Source: Kitasatospora herbaricolor | GTDB taxonomy: Bacteria > Actinomycetota > Actinomycetes > Streptomycetales > Streptomycetaceae | Direction: 5' to 3' | Length of the DNA stretch: 64,000 nt | Assembly (NCBI RefSeq): GCF_030813695.1 | Contig: NZ_JAUSVA010000002.1 | Location: forward strand, 2,356,001-2,420,000 | Shown: positions 16,772 through 25,010 of the stretch, one piece after another | Layout of the letters: each line of letters starts with the position of its first letter | Position numbering within the stretch: the first letter of the stretch is position 1 | Notes under the pieces: model-generated | Told to the model about the DNA's origin: nothing | Database searches by the model: none | The model's input: only the letters and a program-made list of their open reading frames with translations | Program-made: the position numbers and the translations under genes

Positions 16772-17535
16772 GCCGGCTCCCAGGCCGCCCGGTCGTTCAG
16801 GTCCGGGCCGAAGGCGCGCAGCGACGCCGGATCGGGCTCAATGGTCACCACCGTCCGCGCCCCGGCGGCCGCCAGCTCCTGGTGGAGCAACTCGCGGGGG
16901 AACAGGTGCGCCTGCGGGTCGATCACGACGAGCGTGCGGGCTCCGGCCGCGAGGCGGGCGTTGGTCGCCGACCGCAGGGAGCCGTCCATGTACCGGCGGC
17001 CGTTGACGGTGATCGGCGGGTAGATGCCCGGGAATGCCGTGCTGGCCGCCACGGCGGAGGGCAGCGCCGCGCCGCCGTGGCGGTCGAAGACCTCCGGCCG
17101 GCCCGTCCCGGTGTCCATCGCGGTGATGAGCAGCTTCCGGTCCGGCCATCGGTCCGCACCGGTCAAGGCCTGCATCCGGGCGACATGGGCCTGTTCGGGG
17201 CCGGTCTCGGCGGCGATCGCGATCCGGCCGGCCCGGCGCCAGGCCTCGGCCGGGTCCGAGGCGGCTTCGGCGAGCACCGCGAGCGTCTCGCCCAGCCGGC
17301 GTCCGTCCACCCGGGGCGGTGTGCCGGCGGGGCGCACCGGGGTGGCGAGTCGGCCGAGGTCCTGGCCGGTGGCCAGCACCGCGCCGACGATCGCGCCGGT
17401 CGACGTGCCGACGATCAGGTCGGCCTCGCCGAGATCCACTGCGCCGAGGCGCAGTCCGCAGGCCAGTCCGGCCGTCCAGGCCGCGCCGACGGGGCCTCCC
17501 GCGCCCAGTGCGAGTGCCCGGTCATGGATGTGCAC
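16690..17535 (-). CDS. Patatin-like phospholipase family protein
   Basis: A 281-residue predicted lipid acyl hydrolase with a Ser-Asp dyad. The oxyanion segment is ALALGAGGPVGAAW (residues ~8-21), the nucleophile elbow GTSTG (Ser ~45), and the dyad Asp is in MDGSLRS (DGS variant of DGG/A). The first residues MHIHDRALALG match bacterial patatins. It lies 83 bp from a divergent TetR gene that probably controls it. No signal peptide is present, so it should act in the cytoplasm or at the inner membrane face. Confidence 0.87.
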   Translation of the reverse strand: MHIHDRALALGAGGPVGAAWTAGLACGLRLGAVDLGEADLIVGTSTGAIVGAVLATGQDLGRLATPVRPAGTPPRVDGRRLGETLAVLAEAASDPAEAWRRAGRIAIAAETGPEQAHVARMQALTGADRWPDRKLLITAMDTGTGRPEVFDRHGGAALPSAVAASTAFPGIYPPITVNGRRYMDGSLRSATNARLAAGARTLVVIDPQAHLFPRELLHQELAAAGARTVVTIEPDPASLRAFGPDLNDRAAWEPAYRAGLRQAAEAGERLRPVWGSGSGAD

Positions 17536-17548
17536 GACGGTCTCCCTC

Positions 17549-17577
17549 CCGTTGTTGAAACAGTCGTACCATATACT
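17549..17577 (+). promoter_or_regulatory. Candidate promoter of the tetR gene
   Basis: CCGTTG (17549-17554) and TATACT (17572-17577) are separated by 17 bp. Half-sites CAGT…ACTG overlap the -10, which could allow autoregulation by the TetR product. The -35 match is modest. Confidence 0.45.
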
Positions 17578-17618
17578 GACGCAGGATCAGATCGACGGTA
17601 CGGAGGGGATGATCGATC

Positions 17619-18179
17619 GTGGGACGACCACCGGATCCGGCCCGGCGGGAGCGCACGCTGGCGCGGGCGACCGACTACGTGCTGGCCCACGGCCTGGCCG
17701 CGTTGAGCCTTCGGCCGCTGGCCGCGGCTCTCGACACCAGCCCGCGAATGCTGCTCTACGACTTCGGCAGCAAGCAGGAGCTGGTGGCGGCGGTCCTCGC
17801 CGAGGCCCGCCGCCGCGGCGCGAGCCGGCTGGCCGGGCACCTCCCGCCCGAGGCGGCCTCTCCGGAGGAGACCCTGCGCGGGATCTGGGCCTGGATCAGC
17901 GCACCCGAGCGAGCCCCGTACGTGCGGCTGATCTTCGAGGTGCACGCCGACGGCCTGGCCCACCCCGAGAACTACCCGGATCAGGCCGAGGCGATCACAG
18001 GCTGGTTCGACACCCTCGGCGCCACCTTCCGCGGCCTCGCGGCCGGCCCCGACGACACCGCGGCCCCCACGCTGGTCATGGCCGTCGTCCGCGGTCTCCT
18101 GTTCGATCTCACCACCACCGGCGACCGCCGCCGCACCGACCGCGCCCTGGACCGCTTCTGCGAACTCCTCCGGAGCTGA
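17619..18179 (+). CDS. TetR/AcrR family transcriptional regulator
   Basis: A 186-residue regulator. The helix-turn-helix is near residues 10-55 (RERTLARATDYVLAHGLAAL … MLLYDFGSKQELVAAVLAEA). The start is GTG 17619 with GGAGGGG upstream. It is divergent from the patatin gene and most likely represses it and itself. The ligand is unknown; a lipid or acyl product would fit but is only a guess. Confidence 0.9.
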   Translation: MGRPPDPARRERTLARATDYVLAHGLAALSLRPLAAALDTSPRMLLYDFGSKQELVAAVLAEARRRGASRLAGHLPPEAASPEETLRGIWAWISAPERAPYVRLIFEVHADGLAHPENYPDQAEAITGWFDTLGATFRGLAAGPDDTAAPTLVMAVVRGLLFDLTTTGDRRRTDRALDRFCELLRS

Positions 18180-18236
18180 CCGCGGGCGGACGGCCGGCCT
18201 GCGGGCCGAGGCCGGGCAGCAGGTGCCGGCCCCCGC

Positions 18237-18740
18237 TCAGAACAGCGCCCCGCCCTCCAGGTCCAGCAGCCACCGCTTGCGCTCCACGCCCGCCGCGAAG
18301 CCCGTCAGGGCGCCGCTCGCGCCCATCACGCGGTGGCACGGGCGGATGATCAGCAGCGGGTTGGCGCCGACCGCGCCGCCGACCGCGCGGACGGCCCGGG
18401 GGGACGCACCCGCCGCGGCGGCCAACTGGCCGTACGTGACGGTGGTGCCGTACGGGATGTCGTCCAGTGCCTTCCAGATCCGCTGGCGGAAGTCGGTGCC
18501 GACCGGGGCGAGCGGCAGGTCGAAGGTGGTCCGCTCCCCCGCGAAGTAGGCGGTGAGCTGGTCGACGGCGGGGGCCAGCGCGTCCGGGTCGTACTCCCAG
18601 TCGTCGGCGGGCTCCGCCTGGGCGCCCTTCTGGCCGGGGGCGGTGACCGCGGCCAGGGCCGTCGGGCCGTCGCCGTCCCGGACGCCGCTGAGCAGCAGCC
18701 GGCCCAGGGGGCTGTCCATCGTGGTGAATACCGTGGTCAT
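18237..18740 (-). CDS. ogt: Methylated-DNA-[protein]-cysteine S-methyltransferase
   Basis: This 167-residue suicide enzyme takes the methyl group from O6-methylguanine onto its own cysteine. The active site PCHRVMG is present (Cys ~136), preceded by the DNA-binding helix segment (IPYGTTVTYGQLAAAAG, RAVGGAVGANPLLIIR). It starts with ATG that overlaps the stop of the upstream Ada-AlkA gene (ATGA), so the two repair genes are co-translated as an alkylation-damage operon. Members are usually 155-175 residues, so this one is full length. Confidence 0.95.
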   Translation of the reverse strand: MTTVFTTMDSPLGRLLLSGVRDGDGPTALAAVTAPGQKGAQAEPADDWEYDPDALAPAVDQLTAYFAGERTTFDLPLAPVGTDFRQRIWKALDDIPYGTTVTYGQLAAAAGASPRAVRAVGGAVGANPLLIIRPCHRVMGASGALTGFAAGVERKRWLLDLEGGALF

Positions 18741-20389
18741 GCCGTCTCACGCTCCGCTTTCCGCTCCGCCGGTCGGTCCGCGCCGACCGGCACGCCCCTT
18801 CCGGCCCTGTCACTGGTAACACCTGCACCGCTGGTGACGCCTCCACCGGTAACGCCTCCACCCACCGGCTCGGTACCGGTGTCCGGGCGCCCGACGGCGC
18901 CCTCGCCCGAGGACGCGGCCCACAGCCGGTGCACGGCGTAGGAACGCCAGGGGGCCCAGGCCAGGGCGGTCGCGGTGGCGCTCTTCGGGTCACCGGCGGC
19001 GCCGAGCCTGAGCAGCCCGTGCCGGACTCCGGCGTCCCCGGGCAGGAAGACGTCGGGATCGGCGAGGGCCCGCATCCGCAGGTAGCCGACCGTCCAGGGG
19101 CCGATGCCGGGCAGGGCCAGCAGTTCGGCGGCGGCCTGTTCGCGGTCGACGCCGCCGTCCAGCCGGACGGCGCCTTCGGCGAGGGCCGCGCAGAGGCCGG
19201 TGAGGGCGCGCTTGCGGGCGGCCGGCATGGCGAGGTCGGCCGGGTCGGCGACGGCGAGGGCGGCGGCCGTGGGGAAGAGCCGGTCGAGTCCGCCGCTCGG
19301 TTCGGGCAGCCGCGCGCCGTAGGCGCGGGCCAGCCGTCCGGCCAGGCTGCGGGCCGCGACGACGGTGACCTGCTGGCCCAGCACGGCCCGGACGGCCAGC
19401 TCGTGCGGGTCGACGTGGCCGGGCGAGCGCAGCCCCGGCCGGGCGCGGACGTGGGCGCCGAGCAGCGGGTCCTCGCCGAGCTGCTCGTCCACCGTGTCGG
19501 GGTCGGCGTCCAGGTCGAACAGGGCGCGCAGCCGGTGCACGGCGGTGGTGAGGTCCCGCAGGTCGGTGAGCCGCAGGCGGCAGTCGAGCCAGCCCCGGGT
19601 GCGGGGGTCGGCGGTGGCGAGCCCGTCGACCTCGGCGATGCCGTGCCCGTACGGGAGCGCGAGGGTTCGGCGGTAGGTGCGCACGCCGGGTCGCGCGCCG
19701 GCCACGACCTCCTCCACGCCGGGGACGGCGCGCAGCGCGAGGAAGTCGATCAGGTGGTCGCTGTCCAGCGCACCCCGGTAGGCGAGGCGCAGGGTGAGGC
19801 CGCCGGCCGGTCCGGTGGTGCGGCGGCCGGCCGCCACCTCCTCGCGCAGTCCGCTGGGGGTGCGGTCGTAGACCTCGCGCACGGTGTCGTTGAACTGCCG
19901 GACGGAGGCGAAGCCGGACGCGAAGGCCACCTCGGTGACCGGCAGGTCCGTGGTCTGGAGCAGCAGCCGGGCGGTCTGCGCGCGGCGGGCCCGGGCCAGC
20001 GCGATCGGGCCCGCGCCGAGTTCGGCGGTGAGCTGGCGCTGCAGCTGGCGGGAGCTGTACCCGAGCCGGCCGGCGAGGCCGGCGACGCCGTCGCGGTCCA
20101 CCACCCCGTCGCCGATCAGCCGCATGGCCCGGCCGACCAGGTCGGCCCGGTGGTTCCACTCCGGCGAGCCCGGTACGGAGTCCGGGCGGCACCGCCGGCA
20201 GGCCCGGAACCCGGCGCCCTGGGCGGCGGCGGCGGTCGGGTAGAAGGTGCAGTTGACGCGTTTCGGTGTCACGGCCGGGCAGCTCGGCCGGCAGTAGATG
20301 CCGGTCGTGGTGACGGCCGTGAAGAAGACCCCGTCGAAGCGGGAGTCCCGGCTGTCCACGGCCCGGTAGCGCATGTCGTCGTCAATCAC
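18737..20389 (-). CDS. alkA: Ada-AlkA fusion: methyl-DNA sensor and 3-methyladenine glycosylase
   Basis: A 550-residue fusion protein. Residues ~1-80 form the Ada metal-binding domain (YCRPSCPA … CRRCRPD, four Cys that hold Zn and accept methyl from DNA phosphotriesters). An AraC-type helix-turn-helix follows (~85-185, ending QFNDTVREVYDRTPSGLR), then the AlkA domains (~200-490) with the HhH-GPD signature LPGIGPWTVGYLRMRAL and the catalytic Asp in FLPGD. A disordered Gly/Val/Thr tail ends the protein. It would remove alkylated bases and activate the alkylation response. The start may be GTG 20389 or the ATG five codons on. It is coupled to ogt downstream. Confidence 0.93.
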   Translation of the reverse strand: MIDDDMRYRAVDSRDSRFDGVFFTAVTTTGIYCRPSCPAVTPKRVNCTFYPTAAAAQGAGFRACRRCRPDSVPGSPEWNHRADLVGRAMRLIGDGVVDRDGVAGLAGRLGYSSRQLQRQLTAELGAGPIALARARRAQTARLLLQTTDLPVTEVAFASGFASVRQFNDTVREVYDRTPSGLREEVAAGRRTTGPAGGLTLRLAYRGALDSDHLIDFLALRAVPGVEEVVAGARPGVRTYRRTLALPYGHGIAEVDGLATADPRTRGWLDCRLRLTDLRDLTTAVHRLRALFDLDADPDTVDEQLGEDPLLGAHVRARPGLRSPGHVDPHELAVRAVLGQQVTVVAARSLAGRLARAYGARLPEPSGGLDRLFPTAAALAVADPADLAMPAARKRALTGLCAALAEGAVRLDGGVDREQAAAELLALPGIGPWTVGYLRMRALADPDVFLPGDAGVRHGLLRLGAAGDPKSATATALAWAPWRSYAVHRLWAASSGEGAVGRPDTGTEPVGGGVTGGGVTSGAGVTSDRAGRGVPVGADRPAERKAERETA

Positions 20390-20489
20390 GCAGTCCAGTC
20401 TGCGGCACCGCGGGTCCCGGGACCGGCGGAAATCGGACGTGGCCGTCCGAGCCCGGCGGGCGGCTCCGCGGGCGGCCCGGAGAAGTAAT

Positions 20490-20503
20490 TGGGAGCGCTC
20501 TCA
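20490..20503. promoter_or_regulatory. LacI-type operator upstream of the repressor gene
   Basis: TGGGAGCGCTCTCA, 60 bp before the lacI-family start, is one base off the perfect palindrome found twice near the glucanase and binding-protein genes. It implies autoregulation. The core is close to CebR-type boxes (TGGGAGCGCTCCCA). Confidence 0.8.
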
Positions 20504-20562
20504 AAAATCCCGCCGCACCGGATACCCTGATCCTCAGGACAGCGGAAGCGAGAGGACCACCG

Positions 20563-21606
20563 GTGACCGAGCAGCAGCCCGTCGGCGCACTGCCCCGCCC
20601 CACCCTGGAGTCCGTCGCCGAGCGCGCCGGAGTCTCCAGGGCCACCGCCTCGCGCGTGGTGAACGGGGGCGAGGGCGTCCGCGAGTCCCTGCGGGCCAGG
20701 GTCCAGCAGGCCGTGGACGAACTCGGGTACGTCCCCAACCTCGCCGCCCGCACGCTGGTCACCCGCCGCAACGGCGCGGTCGCCGTGGTCGTGGCGGAGC
20801 CGGAGAGCCGGCTCTTCTCCGACCCCTTCTTCGCTCAGCACCTGCGCGGGATCAGCCGCGAGCTGTCGGCCGCCGACAACCAGATGGTGCTGCTGCTCGT
20901 CGAGGACCAGCACGACTACGAGCGGGTCGGCCGCTACCTGGCCGGCGGCCACGTCGACGGCGCCCTGCTCTTCTCGCTCCACCACAGCGACCCGCTGCCC
21001 GAGATGGCCCGCCGGGTCGGCCTGCCCACCGTGATCGGCGGCCGGCCCGGCTGGCCCGGTGCCGAGGCCGACCGCGAGCTGGTCTACGTCGACAGCGACA
21101 ACCGGGGCGGCGCCCGCCTCGCCGTCCAGCACCTGCGCTCGCTCGGCCGCACCCGGATCGCCACCATCACCGGCCCGCTCGACCAGACCTCCTCGATCGA
21201 CCGCCTCGACGGCTACCGGGACCTGCTCCCGGACGGCGACCCCGAGCTGATCGCGGAGGGCGACTTCACCGCGGACGGCGGCGGCCGCGCGATGGCCCGG
21301 CTGCTGGCCCGCCGCCCCGCCCTGGACGCCGTCTTCGCCGCGTCCGACGCGATGGCCTCCGGCGCGCTGCGGGTGCTCCGGGAGGCCGGCCGCCGGGTCC
21401 CCGAGGACGTCGCGATGGTCGGCTTCGACGACGTGGAGTCGATCGCCGCCTGGACCGACCCGCCGCTCACCACCGTCCGCCAGGACATCGAGGAGATGGG
21501 CCGGCTGATGGCCCGCCTCCTGCTCCGCCGCCTCGCCGGCCCGGGCGGTCCCGGCCCGACGTCGATCATCATCCCGACCACGCTGGTCCGGCGGGCCTCG
21601 GCCTGA
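20563..21606 (+). CDS. LacI-family repressor of the glucan locus
   Basis: A 347-residue LacI/GalR regulator. The helix-turn-helix and hinge are at residues ~11-65 (TLESVAERAGVSRATASRVVN … ELGYVPNLAARTLVTRR), and a periplasmic-binding-protein-like sensor domain follows (VDGALLFSLHHSD, IATITGPLDQTSS, VGFDDVESIAAWTDPPLTTV). GTG 20563 is preceded by GAGAGGACC. The 14-bp palindromes in front of this gene, the GH81 gene and the importer operon are its likely sites. By analogy with BglR of Thermobifida fusca and CebR of Streptomyces, I infer derepression by a beta-glucan disaccharide such as laminaribiose. Confidence 0.92.
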   Translation: MTEQQPVGALPRPTLESVAERAGVSRATASRVVNGGEGVRESLRARVQQAVDELGYVPNLAARTLVTRRNGAVAVVVAEPESRLFSDPFFAQHLRGISRELSAADNQMVLLLVEDQHDYERVGRYLAGGHVDGALLFSLHHSDPLPEMARRVGLPTVIGGRPGWPGAEADRELVYVDSDNRGGARLAVQHLRSLGRTRIATITGPLDQTSSIDRLDGYRDLLPDGDPELIAEGDFTADGGGRAMARLLARRPALDAVFAASDAMASGALRVLREAGRRVPEDVAMVGFDDVESIAAWTDPPLTTVRQDIEEMGRLMARLLLRRLAGPGGPGPTSIIIPTTLVRRASA

Positions 21607-21671
21607 CCGGCCCGGCCACGGCGCGGGCGCCGGAGGCCGCCGGGTCCACCGGACGGACGGGCGGACACGCC

Positions 21672-21710
21672 GGAGGCGGGCCCGGAGTCATGGACTCCGG
21701 GCCCGCCTCC
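21672..21710. terminator. Strong terminator hairpin (1 of 2)
   Basis: A perfect 17-bp stem: GGAGGCGGGCCCGGAGT (21672-21688) with its complement (21694-21710), loop CATGG. It lies between the convergent lacI and GH81 genes. Confidence 0.8.
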
Positions 21711-21715
21711 CGCAC

Positions 21716-21749
21716 GGTCCGGCCTGGGCCGGCCGGCCCAGGCCGGACC
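21716..21749. terminator. Strong terminator hairpin (2 of 2)
   Basis: A perfect 15-bp stem: GGTCCGGCCTGGGCC (21716-21730) with 21735-21749, loop GGCC. It is 5 bp from the previous hairpin; back-to-back hairpins serve the two converging transcripts. Confidence 0.75.
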
Positions 21750-21764
21750 AGTCGACCGGCGGCC

Positions 21765-24680
21765 TCAGCCGAACGGGATCCGCAGCACCGACGCGCTCCC
21801 CTGGGCCTGGCTCGCGCCGACCCTCAGCTGGGCGGTGGCGTTGCCCAGGGCGGGCCAGACCTCGACCCGGACGGTGCCCTTGGCGAGGTTGCCCAGGGTG
21901 CCGGTGGCGGACTGGAGTCCGGCGGTGGCGCCGGAGTAGCGCTCCCAGCCGGTCACCGGGTCGGTGGCGAAGTAGCGGAAGGTCTCGACCCGGTCGAAGC
22001 TGCCGTCGCCGGTCAGGTCGTAGGAGACCCGGACCTGCTGGGCCAGGCCGACGCTGCCGGCCGCGTCGACGAAGAGGTCGAAGTCGGTCGCGGCGCCGGG
22101 CTTCAGGGTGCCGGTGACGTTGGCGACCTGGTACACCAGCGGCTGGTACGGCGTGCCGTCGTGGTTGGCGCCGCCCCCGGCGGCGATGGTCGCGGTGGTC
22201 GCGGCCGTACCGGTGGAGGTGGTCAGCGCCCCGGCCGGCTGCAGGTAGAACGTGCTGCCGGTGGTGGCCGGCACCGTGGCCGTGGGGCTGGCGGTCGGGC
22301 TGGCGGTGGCCGTCGGCGAGGCCGTCGCGGTCGGCGAGGCCGTGGCCGTCGGGGAGGCGGACGGGCTCGGGGTGACCCCGCCGGTGCCGCCGTCGGTGAA
22401 GGAGCCGCGCTCGCTGGCGGTGGACCTGGCCGGGACGGTCAGGGTGTAGCCGTCCGAGAAGCGGACGGTGCGGGCCGCGGTGGTGTAGTTGTGCGCCACG
22501 TGGGTGCGGGTGGAGCCGTTGACGAAGACGGCGGCCGTCGGGCTGTCGGCGGTGGTGGCCGGGTCGAGGGTGCCGAGCGTGGCCAGGTTGTAGATCCAGT
22601 GGTAGGTGTGGGCCCTGGACTCGCCCTCCTCCGGGGTGTAGCCGGCGTTGCCCGCGTCCCAGTCGGCCTTGGCGGCGGCCGGGTCGGCGAGGGCCTCGAA
22701 CTCCCAGAGCAGGTCGCGCCAGTCGGTGAACCGGCCGCCGTTGTTGGCCTTGAGCTCGGCCAGGTTGGCCTTGACGGCGTCCTGGCGGCGGCCGAGGTAG
22801 AGCGAACCGCCCGTGACCGGGAGGACGTTGATGCCGTGGATCATGCCGGGCGCGGCGGTCCACCAGGTGGAGTAGGCGGCGCCGCTGCCCCAGACCATGC
22901 CGGCCGTGCCGTGCTGGAAGGCGGCCGGGAAGACCTGCTTGTCGGCGTTGAACCAGTACTGCTCGATGGTCTTGGCCTCGGTGGTGTAGAGGTAGACGCC
23001 GAGGTCGCGCATCGCGGTGTCCCCCGTCGCCGAGCCGTAGAGCACCAGCGCGGAGGAGAAGTTCATCGACTCCGAGGAGGACTCCTCGTTGTTGCCGGCC
23101 GCGAATCCGGCGTGGCCGGAGGCCCAGCCGTGGCCCGCGTACGGGTCGAAGTTGCGCAGCAGCGGGAAGCGCGCGTCGGCCCGGTCGGCGTTGGCGGCGT
23201 CCTTGGCGAGCACCTTCACCATGCCGCCCCAGGCCGAGTCGGCGGCCCAGGCGGCGTCGTAGCGGGCGACGGTGGCGGCGGCCTGGATGAAGTACGCGTA
23301 GTGGAAGTGGTGGTCGTTGAGCTCGGCGTCGGTGCCGTAGGAGGCCGGGTAGCCGATCAGGGTCTTCCACACGTCGTCGTACGCGAAGGAGGAGGCGTTG
23401 GTGCCGGTGAACCAGGTCTGCAGCTTGCCCTTGACCAGGCCGATCAGCTTGTCCCGGGTGGTGGTGTCACCGAGCTGGTCGGCGATCGGGATGAGCTGGG
23501 AGAGCTGCCCGAGGGCCTTGCCGACCCAGTAGGTGTCGCTGTAGCCCATGAACGGGTCGGGCAGGTTCGCCACGTCGCGCAGGTAGCCGGCCAGCTTGGC
23601 GCGGTCGTAGGAGCCGGCGTCCGGCAGCGAGGGGAGGATGCCGTTGACCGTCTGCGTGGTGCTGAAGGAGGCGCCCTCGCGGACCTTCATCTGGCCTTCG
23701 GGCGAGGTGTAGGTGAGCGCGGTCAGCGGGTCGGTGGTGGTCAGCCACTGGTGCCGGTAGAGGGCCAGCAGGGTGCCGGTCCGGGTGCCCTCCTGCGGGG
23801 TGGTGGTGGCGGTGTAGGTGGTGCGCAGGGTCCCGGCGGCGGGCTGGTAGTCCCAGCCGACCTTGGTGTCGGTGACGAAGCTGTAGGCGTAGGTGCGGTA
23901 GGTGGCGAGGTCGGCCTGGCTGGGCAGGACGGCGACCGAGTAGTAGTCCTTGGCCCCCAGGTCGGCGCTGATGGTGCTGCCGTTGACGCTCCAGTTCACC
24001 CCGGTGGGGGCGAACAGCGCGTAGGTGTGGCCGGCCACCGTGATGCCGAGCACGTTGCCCTGGTTCGACCAGACGGCGGGGGCGGAGGCCGCGGTGATCT
24101 GGGCGGCGCCACCGGTGGCGTGGGCGTAGACGTACGGCAGGCCGTGGCCGATGGTGGCGCTGAAGGTGTGCGCGCCGTCCGCCCAGTAGGGGGTGACGGT
24201 CCAGTCGCTCCACCCGTCGACCTTGGTGTCGGGCGAGTTGAGGCCGGCGACGCCGAGGGTGAGGTCCTTGGTGTGGGTGAAGTCGTACTGCCGGCCGTCG
24301 GAGGTGACCGTCGGGTTGGTCGGGTAGCCGACCTCCAGACCGGAGGCGGCCGCCTTGAAGGTGTACGGGTTGGCGTAGAGGTTCTCGCTGTACGGGTTGC
24401 CGGCGTAGCGCTGGTAGATCAGCGAAGACCACCAGTCGTTGGTGGGGGCGGCCTTTCCGGCCATTCTCGCGGTGACCTTGGGGGTCACGGGGGCGCCGTC
24501 GGAGTTGCTCGGGCCGACGGTGCCGGCCGGGCGGGCGTCGCGGTATCCGCCGAGGCCGACCGGGACGGTCGCGGCGGAGGCGCTGCCGGTGGCGACGGTG
24601 GCGGTCAGCGCGGCGGCGGCGGCCAGGGTCAGCGCGGCCACCGCGGCGGTGGGCCGGCGGAGCTGGCGTAGCGGCTTCAT
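21765..24680 (-). CDS. Secreted GH81 endo-beta-1,3-glucanase with C-terminal binding module
   Basis: This 971-residue enzyme would cut beta-1,3-glucan (laminarin, curdlan, fungal wall glucan). It has a Sec signal peptide (residues 1-37, ending ATGSASA), then a GH81 catalytic region of ~730 residues including TNDWWSSLIYQRY and the active-site segment NNEESSSESMNF (~residue 530). A linker of Ser-Pro-Thr-Ala repeats (TPSPSASPTATASPTATA…) leads to a ~165-residue beta-rich domain (STFYLQPAGAL … GGANHDGTPYQPLVYQV) that resembles beta-1,3-glucan-binding CBM56. ATG 24680 has GAGGTG upstream; a start 5 codons earlier lacks one. An operator palindrome lies 62 bp upstream, so it belongs to the LacI regulon. 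Confidence 0.92.
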   Translation of the reverse strand: MKPLRQLRRPTAAVAALTLAAAAALTATVATGSASAATVPVGLGGYRDARPAGTVGPSNSDGAPVTPKVTARMAGKAAPTNDWWSSLIYQRYAGNPYSENLYANPYTFKAAASGLEVGYPTNPTVTSDGRQYDFTHTKDLTLGVAGLNSPDTKVDGWSDWTVTPYWADGAHTFSATIGHGLPYVYAHATGGAAQITAASAPAVWSNQGNVLGITVAGHTYALFAPTGVNWSVNGSTISADLGAKDYYSVAVLPSQADLATYRTYAYSFVTDTKVGWDYQPAAGTLRTTYTATTTPQEGTRTGTLLALYRHQWLTTTDPLTALTYTSPEGQMKVREGASFSTTQTVNGILPSLPDAGSYDRAKLAGYLRDVANLPDPFMGYSDTYWVGKALGQLSQLIPIADQLGDTTTRDKLIGLVKGKLQTWFTGTNASSFAYDDVWKTLIGYPASYGTDAELNDHHFHYAYFIQAAATVARYDAAWAADSAWGGMVKVLAKDAANADRADARFPLLRNFDPYAGHGWASGHAGFAAGNNEESSSESMNFSSALVLYGSATGDTAMRDLGVYLYTTEAKTIEQYWFNADKQVFPAAFQHGTAGMVWGSGAAYSTWWTAAPGMIHGINVLPVTGGSLYLGRRQDAVKANLAELKANNGGRFTDWRDLLWEFEALADPAAAKADWDAGNAGYTPEEGESRAHTYHWIYNLATLGTLDPATTADSPTAAVFVNGSTRTHVAHNYTTAARTVRFSDGYTLTVPARSTASERGSFTDGGTGGVTPSPSASPTATASPTATASPTATASPTASPTATVPATTGSTFYLQPAGALTTSTGTAATTATIAAGGGANHDGTPYQPLVYQVANVTGTLKPGAATDFDLFVDAAGSVGLAQQVRVSYDLTGDGSFDRVETFRYFATDPVTGWERYSGATAGLQSATGTLGNLAKGTVRVEVWPALGNATAQLRVGASQAQGSASVLRIPFG

Positions 24681-24741
24681 TCGGAGGCACCTCATGGGGT
24701 GGGGGTGAGGCCGGGACGGTGGGGTGATGGAGCGTCAAGCG

Positions 24742-24755
24742 TGAGAGCGCTCTCA
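24742..24755. promoter_or_regulatory. LacI-type operator of the GH81 gene
   Basis: A perfect palindrome TGAGAGCGCTCTCA, 62 bp before the GH81 start codon and followed by AAAAA exactly as in the copy upstream of the repressor gene. Confidence 0.85.
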
Positions 24756-24931
24756 AAAACCGGAAGGTAGCGGGCGACCGCAGCACCGTCAATGAGCTGG
24801 ACGAGACCGACCCGAAACCCGCAGGAAATCCGGTGCCGGCTCCCCGATTCCGTCACAGGCCCAAGGTCACGGTCGGATTTCGAGCCCTTGACGGCGGGCG
24901 GCACGGCCCGGCAGTCTCCTGGAGCAGCGCG

Positions 24932-24961
24932 TGAGAGCGCTCTCAAACGAGAGCGCTCTCA
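24932..24961. promoter_or_regulatory. Tandem LacI-type operators of the importer operon
   Basis: Two copies of GAGAGCGCTCTC: TGAGAGCGCTCTCA (24932-24945) and CGAGAGCGCTCTCA (24948-24961), with centres 16 bp apart. They lie 50-79 bp before the binding-protein start. The spacing of about 1.5 helical turns puts the two dimers on different faces. Confidence 0.85.
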
Positions 24962-25010
24962 CGATGCCCCACCCAGCGCCGATGAATCCGGACGAAGCCA
25001 GGAGGCTTCC

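Noticed and set aside
20373..24671. A plus-strand open frame of over 1400 codons opposite the LacI and GH81 genes
   Set aside because: Its product is Arg/Gly/Val-rich with no family signal; such frames arise opposite GC-rich genes. The minus-strand GH81 and plus-strand LacI genes in other frames explain the sequence.
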